DNA of 58,971 bases from Deltaproteobacteria bacterium (GTDB taxonomy: Bacteria > Desulfobacterota > Desulfobulbia > Desulfobulbales > Desulfurivibrionaceae), in assembly GCA_013349285.1 (NCBI GenBank), contig DUZU01000018.1:1-58971 (forward strand). Direction: 5' to 3'. Within the stretch, counting starts at the first letter, position 1, and every line of letters starts with the position of its first letter. The notes under the pieces were generated by a model. That model had not been told where the DNA came from. It made no database searches and was given only the letters and a program-made list of their open reading frames with translations. Position numbers and translations under genes: made by a program. Shown piece after piece: positions 18,649 through 27,586 of this stretch.

Positions 18649-19239
18649 ATGGCAGACTCATTAAATCGCAGGCAGTCCGTACGAATTACGGACAGGTTGC
18701 TGTTGACATCAAAGCCTGTTTCGCAGGAAAAATACGAGGCTGTTGTCAAGGATTTTGCCAACGGTATTTCTCTCTACAACCAAGAGGGGTTGGCTGATAT
18801 CCAGATGGTGATAGGGGCTCAGGGCGCTCTGGCTAAATTGAGCGAGAAGGATGAGCCGCTCGCTGATTTCTTGCGCCATCTTGATAATAAATTGAACATG
18901 ATCTTGAAAATGGTCAAGGCTGAAAAGACCTCCTATGACGATCTGGAGATGATGAAAGCCAACCTGAGTGGGAATGGCATCGCCTTTATCAGCACCGAGG
19001 CGGTTGCGGTAGACGCCCTTCTGGAGTTGCATCTCGTCTTGCTGCCGAGCTATGCCTATGTTTATTCCCTGGGGAAAGTAGTCACCTGCGAATCGTTGCC
19101 CGAAGGGGCCGAGGAGCAAGGGTATCGGATTGCCGTTGAGTTTACGGTATTGATGGAAGAGGATAGGGAAAAACTTATTCAACACTGTTTTAAACAGCAG
19201 AGCCTTGCCTTGAGAAACCGCAGGCTTAACAACTCTTAA
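18649..19239 (+). CDS. PilZ-domain protein, putative c-di-GMP receptor
   Basis: This 196-residue protein has the split PilZ signature: an N-terminal RRQSVR (RxxxR) at residues 7-12 and NLSGNG (NxSxxG) at residues 105-110. These residues bind c-di-GMP in PilZ proteins. About 90 residues, partly helical, separate the two, more than in a minimal PilZ domain. Its position 60 bases after the stator pair suggests that it modulates motor function, as YcgR-type proteins do. ATG 18649 was chosen over GTG 18610 because GGGGGAGAG lies between them. Confidence 0.75.
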   Translation: MADSLNRRQSVRITDRLLLTSKPVSQEKYEAVVKDFANGISLYNQEGLADIQMVIGAQGALAKLSEKDEPLADFLRHLDNKLNMILKMVKAEKTSYDDLEMMKANLSGNGIAFISTEAVAVDALLELHLVLLPSYAYVYSLGKVVTCESLPEGAEEQGYRIAVEFTVLMEEDREKLIQHCFKQQSLALRNRRLNNS

Positions 19240-19248
19240 ATTTGAAAT

Positions 19249-20088
19249 ATGATGCGAGAAATTAACAGCGATGTGATCAGGCAGGCGGTTAGCGAGCTTG
19301 CCATCGGCGCGGCCCATGATCTGGAGCCGGATATTCTTGATGCGCTCTTGGCCGCCAGGGACCGGGAAACAGCGCCGCTTGCCAAGAACATTATCGAACT
19401 GCTCCTGACCAATGCCGATATTGCCAGCCGTGAACGGGTTCCTGTCTGCCAGGATACCGGCACCTGTATAGTTTTTGTCTCCCTGGGCCAGGACGTGCAT
19501 GTGATCGGTGATCTGCAGGCGGCTATCCAGGAAGGGGTGCGGATCGGCTATGATGAAGGTTTTTTACGCAAATCGGTGTGCGATCCGCTGACCCGAAAGA
19601 ATACCGGCACCAATACCCCGGCCGTGGTTCATTTTGATATTGTGGCCGGCGATAAGATCAAGATCAGTTTTTTGCCCAAGGGCTGTGGCAGCGAGAATAT
19701 GAGCGCCCTGGCCATGCTGCCCCCTTCCGCCGGAATTGAAGGCATGGTGCGCTATGTGATTGAACGGGTGGTTGCGGCCGGTTCCAACCCCTGCCCGCCG
19801 GTGGTGGTCGGAGTCGGGGTGGGCGGTAATTTTGAAAAGGTCGCCCTTCTCGCCAAAAAGGCGTTGTTGCGGGAGGTGGGGCAGGCCAGCGAGCGGGCCG
19901 AGGTGGCCGAGCTTGAACAGCGATTGCTGGGGGAGATCAACCGGCAGGGGCAGGGGGTTCATGGGCTGGGGGGGATCAATACCGCCCTGGCGGTGCATAT
20001 CGAGACCTTTCCCTCCCATATCGCCAGCCTGCCGGTGGCGGTCAATATCCAATGCCATGCCCATCGCCATAAAGAGATAATCCTGTAA
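19249..20088 (+). CDS. Class I (Fe-S) fumarate hydratase, alpha subunit
   Basis: This 279-residue subunit carries the cysteines expected for the oxygen-sensitive [4Fe-4S] cluster: Cys67 or Cys73 in VCQDTGTC, then KGCGSEN and SNPCPPV. It interconverts fumarate and malate together with the beta subunit encoded 47 bases downstream. The class also includes tartrate dehydratases, but the anaerobic context and close pairing favour fumarase. Two consecutive ATG codons are possible starts. Confidence 0.9.
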   Translation: MMREINSDVIRQAVSELAIGAAHDLEPDILDALLAARDRETAPLAKNIIELLLTNADIASRERVPVCQDTGTCIVFVSLGQDVHVIGDLQAAIQEGVRIGYDEGFLRKSVCDPLTRKNTGTNTPAVVHFDIVAGDKIKISFLPKGCGSENMSALAMLPPSAGIEGMVRYVIERVVAAGSNPCPPVVVGVGVGGNFEKVALLAKKALLREVGQASERAEVAELEQRLLGEINRQGQGVHGLGGINTALAVHIETFPSHIASLPVAVNIQCHAHRHKEIIL

Positions 20089-20135
20089 CAATCGATATCG
20101 ATTTTTGTCATTCACCATAGCTGAGACCTTGAGCC

Positions 20136-20726
20136 ATGTCGTTACTGAGATATAACCCCGAGTTTTTAAATAACCTAAAAGAGGTCAGCCTGCCTTTGGC
20201 GGCAGACGTGCTGCCGACCCTGGCCGCCGGTGAACTGGTGAGCCTGAACGGGGTGCTTTATACCGGTCGGGATCAGACCCATCGCCGGCTATGCGCCCTG
20301 CTGGATGAGGGAAAAGAGCTGCCGGTGGATCTGGCAGGGCAGCTGCTTTACTACGTGGGGCCCAGTCCGGCCCGGCCGGGTCGGGTGATCGGGGCGGCCG
20401 GCCCCACCACCAGTTACCGGATGGACCTTTATACCCCCCGACTCCTTGAGTTGGGGCTGGCCGCTACCATGGGCAAGGGGGCCCGGTCACCAGAAACCAG
20501 GGCGGCCATGCAGAAGCATGGCGCCATCTATCTCGCCTCTATCGGCGGCGCCGGGGCCCTGCTGGCAAAGTGTATAAAGAAATCTGAGTTGGTGGCCTTT
20601 GGTGATGCCGGGCCGGAAGCCATGTTTAGGTTCGAGGTAGAGAATTTCCCCGCAGTGGTGATCAACGATGTGCAGGGCCGGGATTATTACGCAATGGTTG
20701 CCGAGCAGAAGAAGAGCGAGGGGTAA
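20136..20726 (+). CDS. Class I fumarate hydratase, beta subunit
   Basis: The 196-residue product matches the C-terminal swivelling domain of class I fumarases (GPTTSYRMD, MGKGARS, AIYLASIGGAGALL, FGDAGPEAMFRFEVENFPA). It forms the active site with the alpha subunit. The split into two genes is the usual form in strict anaerobes. It converges with the SulP gene after about 40 bases. Confidence 0.92.
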   Translation: MSLLRYNPEFLNNLKEVSLPLAADVLPTLAAGELVSLNGVLYTGRDQTHRRLCALLDEGKELPVDLAGQLLYYVGPSPARPGRVIGAAGPTTSYRMDLYTPRLLELGLAATMGKGARSPETRAAMQKHGAIYLASIGGAGALLAKCIKKSELVAFGDAGPEAMFRFEVENFPAVVINDVQGRDYYAMVAEQKKSEG

Positions 20727-20767
20727 TAACAACCCGTTTAATAAGGCGTAGCAGCTCGGCCCATGAT

Positions 20768-22441
20768 TTATGGTGTTAACGTTGTCATATGTCGCCTTGC
20801 CTCCTGAAGCGCCAAATCGATATTGGCAAAAATTTGCACATCGGCCATCTTTGCGCCAATCCCATTCTGTTTGAGAAACGAATGCAAATGAGGGCGCACG
20901 CCGGAGAAGATCAGGAGGGTGCCCTCATTTTTTGTTTTGCGGACGACCTCTTCCAGAGCGTTCATGGCCGTGGCATCAATGGAAAGGACATGCCGCATCC
21001 GCAGGATGAGTACCTTGGGAGGCTTGGTGATAAGGCCCATGGTATCTTTAAACTGGTTGGCCGCCCCGAAGAAAAATGGGCCATATATCTCAAAGACCTC
21101 AACACCCTCCGGCACGCTGCGGCCGGAAATCGATAGATCATCTTCCCTTTCATAATCCTCTGTTAATTCGCGGGTAATATTTCTGGTCTCGGTCAGATTT
21201 GCCATCCGGTTCATAAACAGAAGGGCTGATAAGACCACCCCGGCTTCAATGGCCACAGTCAAATCGACAAAAATCGTGAGGCAGAAGGTGGCCAGCATGA
21301 CCAAGATGTCGGCCTTGGGCGCCTGGAACAATTTTGCGAAATGGCGCCATTCACTCATGTGATAAGCAACCACCAGCAACACTGCAGCCAGGCTGGGCAT
21401 GGGGATTAAGGCGGCCCATTTTCCGAGAAAAATAAGGATGAGCAGCAGGACAACGGCGTGGATTATGCCGGCAACCGGGCTTTGCGCGCCATTTTTGATA
21501 TTGGTTGCAGTCCGGGCAATGGCGCCGGTTGCCGGGATCCCTCCGAATAAAGGGGTTACCAGATTGGCGATGCCCTGAGCAACCAGTTCCATATTGGATT
21601 TATGTCTGGTGCCGGTCATGCCATCCGCGACCACGGCCGAGAGTAACGACTCAATCGAGCCCAGCATGGCGATGGTCAAGGCCGGCGCAATGAGGTGGGG
21701 GATGGTTTCCCAGCTGACAGCGGGCAGTTTCGGCATCGGGATTACCGAGGGAACGGCACCGAACTGAGTGGCTATGGTGCTAACCGGCAGCTTGAACAGC
21801 TGGACCAAGATAGTGGTGAAAAGGATTGCGATTATCGCGCCCGGAATCTTTTTGCTGATCTTGGGCCAGAAGATAAGAATGAAAAGGGTGATTGAGCTGA
21901 TAAGGATTGCCCACGGATTATAGGTGGTGATATGGGCGGCATATTCACTAATTCTGGCGATGAAGTGGGCGGATTTGTCGGGGAAATCAAGGCCGAGAAA
22001 GGCTTTGATCTGGGTGGTGGCGATCAGAATGGCAATGCCGCTGGTGAAGCCGACGGTCATTGGGTAGGGGATAAATTTGATAACCGCCCCCAGGCGGGCC
22101 AGGCCCATGGCAATCATGATCACGCCGGCCATCATGGTTGCGATTGCCAGACCTTGATAGCCGAAGTCATGGACGATCGAAAAGACGACAATGATAAAGG
22201 CCCCGGTTGGGCCTCCGATTTGAAAGCGGCTGCCGCTGAGCGATGAGATGATCAAGCCGGCAATAATTGCGGTGTAGAGGCCTTGCTCCGGCTTTACCCC
22301 GGAGGCAATGGCAAAGGCGATGGCCAGCGGTAGGGCAACAATCCCGACAATAGCGCCTGCCATCAGGTCCTGGAGCAATTGTTTACGGGTGTAGCCCTGC
22401 CTTATGGTGGCTACTAGTTCGGGAACTAACGGCGTGTTCAA
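20768..22441 (-). CDS. SulP-family anion transporter with STAS domain
   Basis: This is a 557-residue SLC26/SulP permease. About 12 hydrophobic helices with the family segment around GVKPEQGLYTAIIAG and GPTGAFIV are followed by a C-terminal STAS domain of about 110 residues (ILRMRHVLSIDATAMNALE). Substrates in the family are sulfate, bicarbonate or other anions, and here the substrate is unknown. I chose TTG 22441 because a GAGGAA ribosome site precedes it and the length then matches the family. An upstream ATG at 22591 would add 50 atypical residues. Confidence 0.88.
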   Translation of the reverse strand: MNTPLVPELVATIRQGYTRKQLLQDLMAGAIVGIVALPLAIAFAIASGVKPEQGLYTAIIAGLIISSLSGSRFQIGGPTGAFIIVVFSIVHDFGYQGLAIATMMAGVIMIAMGLARLGAVIKFIPYPMTVGFTSGIAILIATTQIKAFLGLDFPDKSAHFIARISEYAAHITTYNPWAILISSITLFILIFWPKISKKIPGAIIAILFTTILVQLFKLPVSTIATQFGAVPSVIPMPKLPAVSWETIPHLIAPALTIAMLGSIESLLSAVVADGMTGTRHKSNMELVAQGIANLVTPLFGGIPATGAIARTATNIKNGAQSPVAGIIHAVVLLLILIFLGKWAALIPMPSLAAVLLVVAYHMSEWRHFAKLFQAPKADILVMLATFCLTIFVDLTVAIEAGVVLSALLFMNRMANLTETRNITRELTEDYEREDDLSISGRSVPEGVEVFEIYGPFFFGAANQFKDTMGLITKPPKVLILRMRHVLSIDATAMNALEEVVRKTKNEGTLLIFSGVRPHLHSFLKQNGIGAKMADVQIFANIDLALQEARRHMTTLTP

Positions 22442-22727
22442 TAGAAGATTCCTCGCGTATATTCTGTGCAAAACCGCTGCCAGGTAGATATCCGGAGGTC
22501 TATGGTTTTTGCAGAAAAAAGCAAAGAAAGGCCAGCGATAGGAACCGGACGAGCTCAAAAAGATTTTCGTCCGGCGGGTTGAGGTGATCAACCCGTCGGT
22601 TATGCTGAAAATACAACTTACCTAAAAAAAATCAATGGAAAATAGAAAGCGGTCGGATGTAAAAAAAACAAAAAAAGTTGTGACTTGATAGCGGTTCAGG
22701 GGGAGGGGGTGGCATGACAGGCAGGAT

Positions 22728-22761
22728 CCTTGCGGCAAAGAATATCGTCTTTGCCGCAAGG
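22728..22761. repeat. Perfect 13-bp hairpin downstream of ctpA
   Basis: Arms CCTTGCGGCAAAG and CTTTGCCGCAAGG flank an eight-base loop. It lies about 20 bases past the ctpA stop, between two minus-strand genes. No T-tract follows on either strand, so it may be an mRNA-stabilising or rho-assisted end rather than an intrinsic terminator. Confidence 0.7.
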
Positions 22762-22782
22762 AGGCATAATCAATGATGTCCT

Positions 22783-24141
22783 TTATTTGCCGGCCACCGA
22801 GCCGTATATCTTGATCCCTTTGAGCATCATCAGGGCGGTGTTGAGTTGGTTGTCGTGGCCGAGTAGTTCTTCAATTCTCGTTTTTTCTTCCCGGGCCGCA
22901 TCGTCCAGCTCTTTCTGCTTGTCTTTGGGGGCGGATTTCAGGCCGTTGTCGATATGGTGCTTGAGGTCTTTTTCCCGCAGATATTTTGGTTTATTCTCCT
23001 CATCGTTTTCTTTGTCCTCGGTTTTGTCAGAGTTGCCGTTGGGGGAGGCAACCACGATATCCGGGGTAATGCCGGTGGCCTGGATCGACCTGCCGCTTGG
23101 GGTGTAGTAGCGGGCAGTGGTCAGCCTGAGTCCGGCCCCATCGTCCATGGGGATAATGGTTTGTACCGAGCCTTTACCGAAGGTCTGGGCGCCGATGATG
23201 AGGGCTTTTTTGTGATCCTGCAAGGCGCCGGCCACGATTTCCGAGGCGCTGGCACTGCCTTCATTGACCAGGACGACAAGGGGGAAATCGTATTTGCCGT
23301 TACCGTCGTGGGCATAGAAAACTGTATTCTGTTCCTTGATTCTGCCCTTGGTGGAGACCACGATTCCTTTGTCGATAAAGATGTCTGAAATTTTCACGGC
23401 CTGGTCCAGCAGACCGCCGGGATTATTACGAAGGTCGAGAATAAGGCCCTGGATAGCGCCTTTTTCGCCCATATCCTTAATCGCTTTTTTGAAGTCGTTG
23501 GTTGTCTGTGATTGGAAGTTGGTTATCCGGATGTGGGGGTAGCCGGTTTCCAAAAGTTGCGCCTTGACGCTGTTGATGGGAATTATATCCCGGATAATGG
23601 TTATGTCTTTGAGTTCGGTCCAGCCCTTGCGATGGATGGAAATGTTCACCTCGGTGCCCTTTGGCCCCCGTAATTTTTTAACGGCCTGCATCAGGGTCAT
23701 GTCCTGGGTGGATTCGTTCTCGATTTTCAGGATTTTATCGCCGGCCCTGAGGCCTTTTTTCGAGGCCGGTGTCCCTTCGATGGGTGAAACTACGGTCAGG
23801 ATGCCGTCCTTCGTGGTGATTTCAATGCCGATCCCGGTGAAGCTGCCCTTGGTTTCTTCCTGAAGTTCCTTGAACTCATCAGGTTTCATATATGAGGAGT
23901 GGGGGTCGAGGCTGGTCAGCATCCCTTTGATCGCACCCTCGATTACCTTTTGGCTGTCGACCTCTTCCACATAATTTTCCTGCACCATGTTGAGGACATT
24001 GGAGAAAGCTTCAAGGTTTTTATAGGTGTCGGCGGTTTTTGCAAGACTCAGCGAATAGTTGACCAGAAACAGCGAACCGATGGTAAGGCCGATGGTAAGA
24101 AAAAGGATTTTTCTGCCGTAGTGTTTTTTGTTGATTTTCAT
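22783..24141 (-). CDS. ctpA: C-terminal processing peptidase CtpA (S41 family)
   Basis: This 452-residue periplasmic serine protease has an N-terminal signal anchor, a PDZ domain around residues 100-180 and an S41 catalytic domain. The Ser-Lys dyad is visible as Ser298 (GSASASEI) and Lys323 (FGKGSVQ), with Gln327 in the expected position. A charged C-terminal tail follows residue 370. Family members trim or degrade envelope proteins, often peptidoglycan hydrolases or their regulators. Its place behind ftsE-ftsX-envC-like genes fits control of cell-wall cleavage. Confidence 0.93.
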   Translation of the reverse strand: MKINKKHYGRKILFLTIGLTIGSLFLVNYSLSLAKTADTYKNLEAFSNVLNMVQENYVEEVDSQKVIEGAIKGMLTSLDPHSSYMKPDEFKELQEETKGSFTGIGIEITTKDGILTVVSPIEGTPASKKGLRAGDKILKIENESTQDMTLMQAVKKLRGPKGTEVNISIHRKGWTELKDITIIRDIIPINSVKAQLLETGYPHIRITNFQSQTTNDFKKAIKDMGEKGAIQGLILDLRNNPGGLLDQAVKISDIFIDKGIVVSTKGRIKEQNTVFYAHDGNGKYDFPLVVLVNEGSASASEIVAGALQDHKKALIIGAQTFGKGSVQTIIPMDDGAGLRLTTARYYTPSGRSIQATGITPDIVVASPNGNSDKTEDKENDEENKPKYLREKDLKHHIDNGLKSAPKDKQKELDDAAREEKTRIEELLGHDNQLNTALMMLKGIKIYGSVAGK

Positions 24142-24284
24142 GCCGAGTCCTTCAAAGGGGAAATTGCAGAAATTTTATAAGATTATGTTGTTATAAAAAG
24201 TAGTTGTGATTTTCATGTTAGCATGTCCACTTGCCGGAAACAATGGAATTATCCGTCCGTTGACACAAAGAATCAATTGCGGAT

Positions 24285-25538
24285 TCAGGGTGGTGTCGTG
24301 ATGGTCAGTTTGGCATTGTTTACCCATTGCAGAGGATTTTCCGGGGTTGTGCCGTGGCGGATTTCAAAATGCAGCCCTTCGCTGAGCAGGCCCGCCTGAT
24401 TGCCCATGGTGCCGATGATTTCGCCCTTGATTACGGCATCGCCTTCCTGTTTGAAGAATTTTTCCGCCCGGGACATGAGGCTGTAATACTGCTCGCCATG
24501 GTCAACAATCAGCAGGTTGCCGTAACCTCGTAAAAATCCGGCATAGACGATTTTGCCGTCGTAGATGGCTCGGATCTGGCTGTCCGAGTTTGTCTTGATA
24601 TCGATGCCGTTGGCAAAGGTGGTTATTCCGAACTTGCCCTCCGAATTTTTGCCGAACAGGGTGATAACCGTGCCAGAGATCGGTGGGTCGAGTTTGCCTT
24701 TTTGGTTGGCAAAGCCGAAGTTGGTTGGCCGTTTTTTCTTGGCATTTACCCGGCGGATCGTTACTTTTTGCTGGCTGGCCGCCTCTTTTTTAAGCACCTT
24801 CAAGGTGCTGGTCAGTTTGTCCGCCGCCTCTTCCAATTCATGTAAGGCCTGTTTGTATAGGGTTTTTTCGGTCTTCACCCTTTCCAGTAAGGCCAGCCGG
24901 TCCTGCCGGGTTGCCGCAAGCAGGGCTTCATGTTCCTTGATGTCGCTGATCGCGGCAACCAGTGCCTTTTTTTCATCCTGCAGGGCCTGTTGCGCTTTTG
25001 ATAATACGGCTATTTTTTGCCGATACTCCTTGATTACCTGATGGTCGTACTTGAGCAGGGTGTTGAAATATTCGCGAAAGTTAAGCAGGTCGGGCAGCTC
25101 GTTGGTGGAGAACATTACATTCATCACCCCCATCGGTCCCATTTTGTAATAGGCGCTGAGCCGCTTCTGGGTGTGTTGCTTGGCCTCTTCCTTGGCCTGG
25201 AGCGCAAGGCTCAGTTCTGCTTGTTTTACCGCGATTATTTTCTCGTGCTCGATAAGGGATGATTTCAGTTCGTTGAGTTTGGCGCTTTCGGCGGCAATGT
25301 TCTGATCGATGGTTTCCAGTTCAGTGAGAATACTGTTTTCGTGGTCCCGAGCCGCCTTTACCCTGGTTTTCTGGCTTTCAATCCCTTTGTTTATTCGTTC
25401 GATCTTGTTTTGCTGGTTGGTCAGCTGTTCTTTGATTTTTGCCGAGGGCTCGGCCCGGACATAAAACGGACTGCCCCAGATGGCCAAGGTCAAAGCCATG
25501 ATGAGGGGGAGGTTTTTTGTGAATAGAGAGTGATTCAT
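24285..25538 (-). CDS. EnvC-like murein hydrolase activator with degenerate LytM/M23 domain
   Basis: This 417-residue exported protein has a signal peptide (to about residue 29), a long coiled coil to about residue 255 and a C-terminal M23 domain. The M23 site is altered. The usual HxGIDI reads FANGIDI, so His is Ala309, and the usual HLHFEI reads EGLHFEI, so the first His is Gly388. Asp313 and His390 remain. Such domains do not cut peptidoglycan but activate amidases, as E. coli EnvC does under FtsEX control. It starts three bases after the ftsX stop, in the same order. Confidence 0.88.
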   Translation of the reverse strand: MNHSLFTKNLPLIMALTLAIWGSPFYVRAEPSAKIKEQLTNQQNKIERINKGIESQKTRVKAARDHENSILTELETIDQNIAAESAKLNELKSSLIEHEKIIAVKQAELSLALQAKEEAKQHTQKRLSAYYKMGPMGVMNVMFSTNELPDLLNFREYFNTLLKYDHQVIKEYRQKIAVLSKAQQALQDEKKALVAAISDIKEHEALLAATRQDRLALLERVKTEKTLYKQALHELEEAADKLTSTLKVLKKEAASQQKVTIRRVNAKKKRPTNFGFANQKGKLDPPISGTVITLFGKNSEGKFGITTFANGIDIKTNSDSQIRAIYDGKIVYAGFLRGYGNLLIVDHGEQYYSLMSRAEKFFKQEGDAVIKGEIIGTMGNQAGLLSEGLHFEIRHGTTPENPLQWVNNAKLTITTPP

Positions 25539-25541
25539 GTC

Positions 25542-26429
25542 TTAGATACGTATAAATCTACGGATTGAAAAGAGGCTGCCGGCCGTACAAAGCAGAATCC
25601 CGGCGAAAAGAATGGCGGCGATGATCTCCGGTGCAAAAAAGGTGAAATCAAAAAGGTGCAGCAGGCCGGGGCCGCTGAAGCGGCGGCAGATCCATTGGTA
25701 CAGGATAAATAGGGCGCCCAGGCCAAGGGTCGAGCCCAGCAGGCCCTGGAGCAATCCTTCCAGCAGCAGGGGCATGCGGATATAGGCGCTGCTGGCGCCG
25801 AGCAGGCGCAGGATTTCCAGTTCTTCATGGCGTGAAACCACGGTGAGCCGTATGGTGTAGGAGACAATAAAGGTCATGCTCATGATCAGCAGGCCGCCGC
25901 TGAGCAGGACAACCAGCCGCAACAGGCTGGTGAAATAACCGAAACGCTTGAGCCATTCCCGTCCGTATTGCACCTTGGAAACCCCGGGCAGGGTTTGCAG
26001 GTATTCGGAGAATTGATTGATGTGGGTAAGATTTTTCAAGGTTTTCAGCGGGTAAATCTCGATGGAAGGCGGCAGGAAATATGGGCCCAGATCGTTGAGC
26101 ACGTCTTTTTCTTCGGCCAACTGTTTGCCGAGTTTTTCAAAGGCGTTCTGCCGGGAAATAAAGACGATTTTTTCAACCTCGCTGAATTCCCTGATTTTGC
26201 GCTCGATTTGCGGGCGCATCTGGGGGACGATTTCATCGTCGAGGTAAACGATGATGCGGACGTCATCACCCAGTCGTTCGCCGGCTTTCATCATATTGGT
26301 GTAGATCAGAAAGAAGAAAGCGAAAATAAGCACCGACAGGGTTACGGTGAGCAGGGTCATTAGTTGGGTACCCCAGGCAAGCCGTAGATTTCTGGCTGTC
26401 TGCCTTAGAATATAGGCCAAATACTGCAT
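25542..26429 (-). CDS. ftsX: Cell-division ABC transporter permease FtsX
   Basis: This 295-residue membrane protein has one N-terminal helix, a periplasmic extracellular domain of about 110 residues that recruits EnvC-type activators, and three C-terminal helices. The family pattern HEELEILRLLGASSAYIRMP is interrupted only by normal substitutions. It partners with FtsE encoded 53 bases upstream. Confidence 0.94.
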   Translation of the reverse strand: MQYLAYILRQTARNLRLAWGTQLMTLLTVTLSVLIFAFFFLIYTNMMKAGERLGDDVRIIVYLDDEIVPQMRPQIERKIREFSEVEKIVFISRQNAFEKLGKQLAEEKDVLNDLGPYFLPPSIEIYPLKTLKNLTHINQFSEYLQTLPGVSKVQYGREWLKRFGYFTSLLRLVVLLSGGLLIMSMTFIVSYTIRLTVVSRHEELEILRLLGASSAYIRMPLLLEGLLQGLLGSTLGLGALFILYQWICRRFSGPGLLHLFDFTFFAPEIIAAILFAGILLCTAGSLFSIRRFIRI

Positions 26430-26482
26430 GCTTTGTCTCTCCTTGTTAAATCCGAAAACTTTTTCGGAGGCTGTGCTTATGG

Positions 26483-27220
26483 TTATGCTCGGTGTGATTC
26501 AAACAGGTCGATTTGTCTGGGCTTGTTTTTGCCGGTATGGGTCGATATGTGCCCGTAGTGCAGATCCATCACCCGATAATCGGTTTCTTCGTAAATTTTT
26601 TCATCATGGGTGGCGATCACTATGGTCGAGCCGCTTTCATTGAGTTGCTTGAACAGTTTGACAACCAGATCGGTGGCGGCGGGATCAAGATTGCCGGTGG
26701 GCTCATCGGCCAGCAGCAGGGTCGGGGAGTTGGCCGCGGCCCGGGCCAGGGCCACCCGTTGCTGTTCCCCGCGGGAGAGTTCCCCGGCCGGCTTATTTAC
26801 CTTGTCGGTAAGTTTCAGGGTATCGAGCAGTTCCATGATTCTTTTTTTGATCTCACCCTTGCTTTTGTAGGTGACCTCCATGGCCATGGCAATGTTTTGC
26901 ATGACCGTCAGTTTATTGATCAGTTTGAAATCCTGGTAGGCAACGCCGATTTTTTGACGCATAAGTTGGATGCCGGCCGGTTTGATCTTGGATAAATCCC
27001 GGCCCGCCACCTCAATCAGCCCTTTGGTCGGGGTCTCAATGCTGCAAATCAATTTGAGCAGGGTGGTTTTGCCGGCCCCGCTCATGCCCGTTAAGAAAAG
27101 GATTTCTCCCCGTAAGACCTGGAGCGAAACGTCTTCCAAGGCCAGAACGTCGGGCGGGTATACCTTGGAGACCTTGACTAATTCGATGAGTGGTTTGTTA
27201 TCTGCGGTACTGGTATGCAT
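26483..27220 (-). CDS. ftsE: Cell-division ABC transporter ATPase FtsE
   Basis: This 245-residue ABC ATPase has Walker A (GMSGAGKTTLL), a Q-loop, the signature LSRGEQQRVALARA and Walker B (LLLADEPTGNLD). With FtsX it gates periplasmic amidase activation through the EnvC-like protein during division. ATG 27220 follows an AGGGAA site. An ATG at 27238 is possible. A short C-terminal extension of about 20 residues is rich in His and Lys. Confidence 0.94.
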   Translation of the reverse strand: MHTSTADNKPLIELVKVSKVYPPDVLALEDVSLQVLRGEILFLTGMSGAGKTTLLKLICSIETPTKGLIEVAGRDLSKIKPAGIQLMRQKIGVAYQDFKLINKLTVMQNIAMAMEVTYKSKGEIKKRIMELLDTLKLTDKVNKPAGELSRGEQQRVALARAAANSPTLLLADEPTGNLDPAATDLVVKLFKQLNESGSTIVIATHDEKIYEETDYRVMDLHYGHISTHTGKNKPRQIDLFESHRA

Positions 27221-27332
27221 GGGTATTCCCTGTTGCAAAAAAAAGGAGCGTCTAATCTTAACAAGCTAATATAGCTTAAAAAATATACAACATTTTAATA
27301 AAAAAAGACAATTTATAGCATGTGAAAAAAAA

Positions 27333-27362
27333 TTGACACTTTTTTCACGGATAATGTATACA
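27333..27362 (+). promoter_or_regulatory. Candidate sigma-70 promoter for the FlrA-like activator
   Basis: A perfect TTGACA is followed after 18 bases by TATACA. The site lies in the AT-rich 366-base gap between ftsE and the activator gene, about 225 bases before its start. Nothing else is recognisable in that gap. The long leader weakens the call. Confidence 0.35.
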
Positions 27363-27586
27363 AAATATATGCGTATATAACATAACATCCGAAATTTCCT
27401 AACATAAAAGCTCTATTTGTGATGTTTGTATGAGACAACTCCCCTTTCTTCTTGATGGGTCTTCCGGTTTTTCCACCGATTTTTCTAATTTGTTAAAGAA
27501 AAAAAGGGTTGCCCTCGCTGTGCTTTTCAGCGCGTCATTTGAAGTGGTTAAGGTGTTTGCTTTTTTTCTGGATGATTTAGTCCGAT

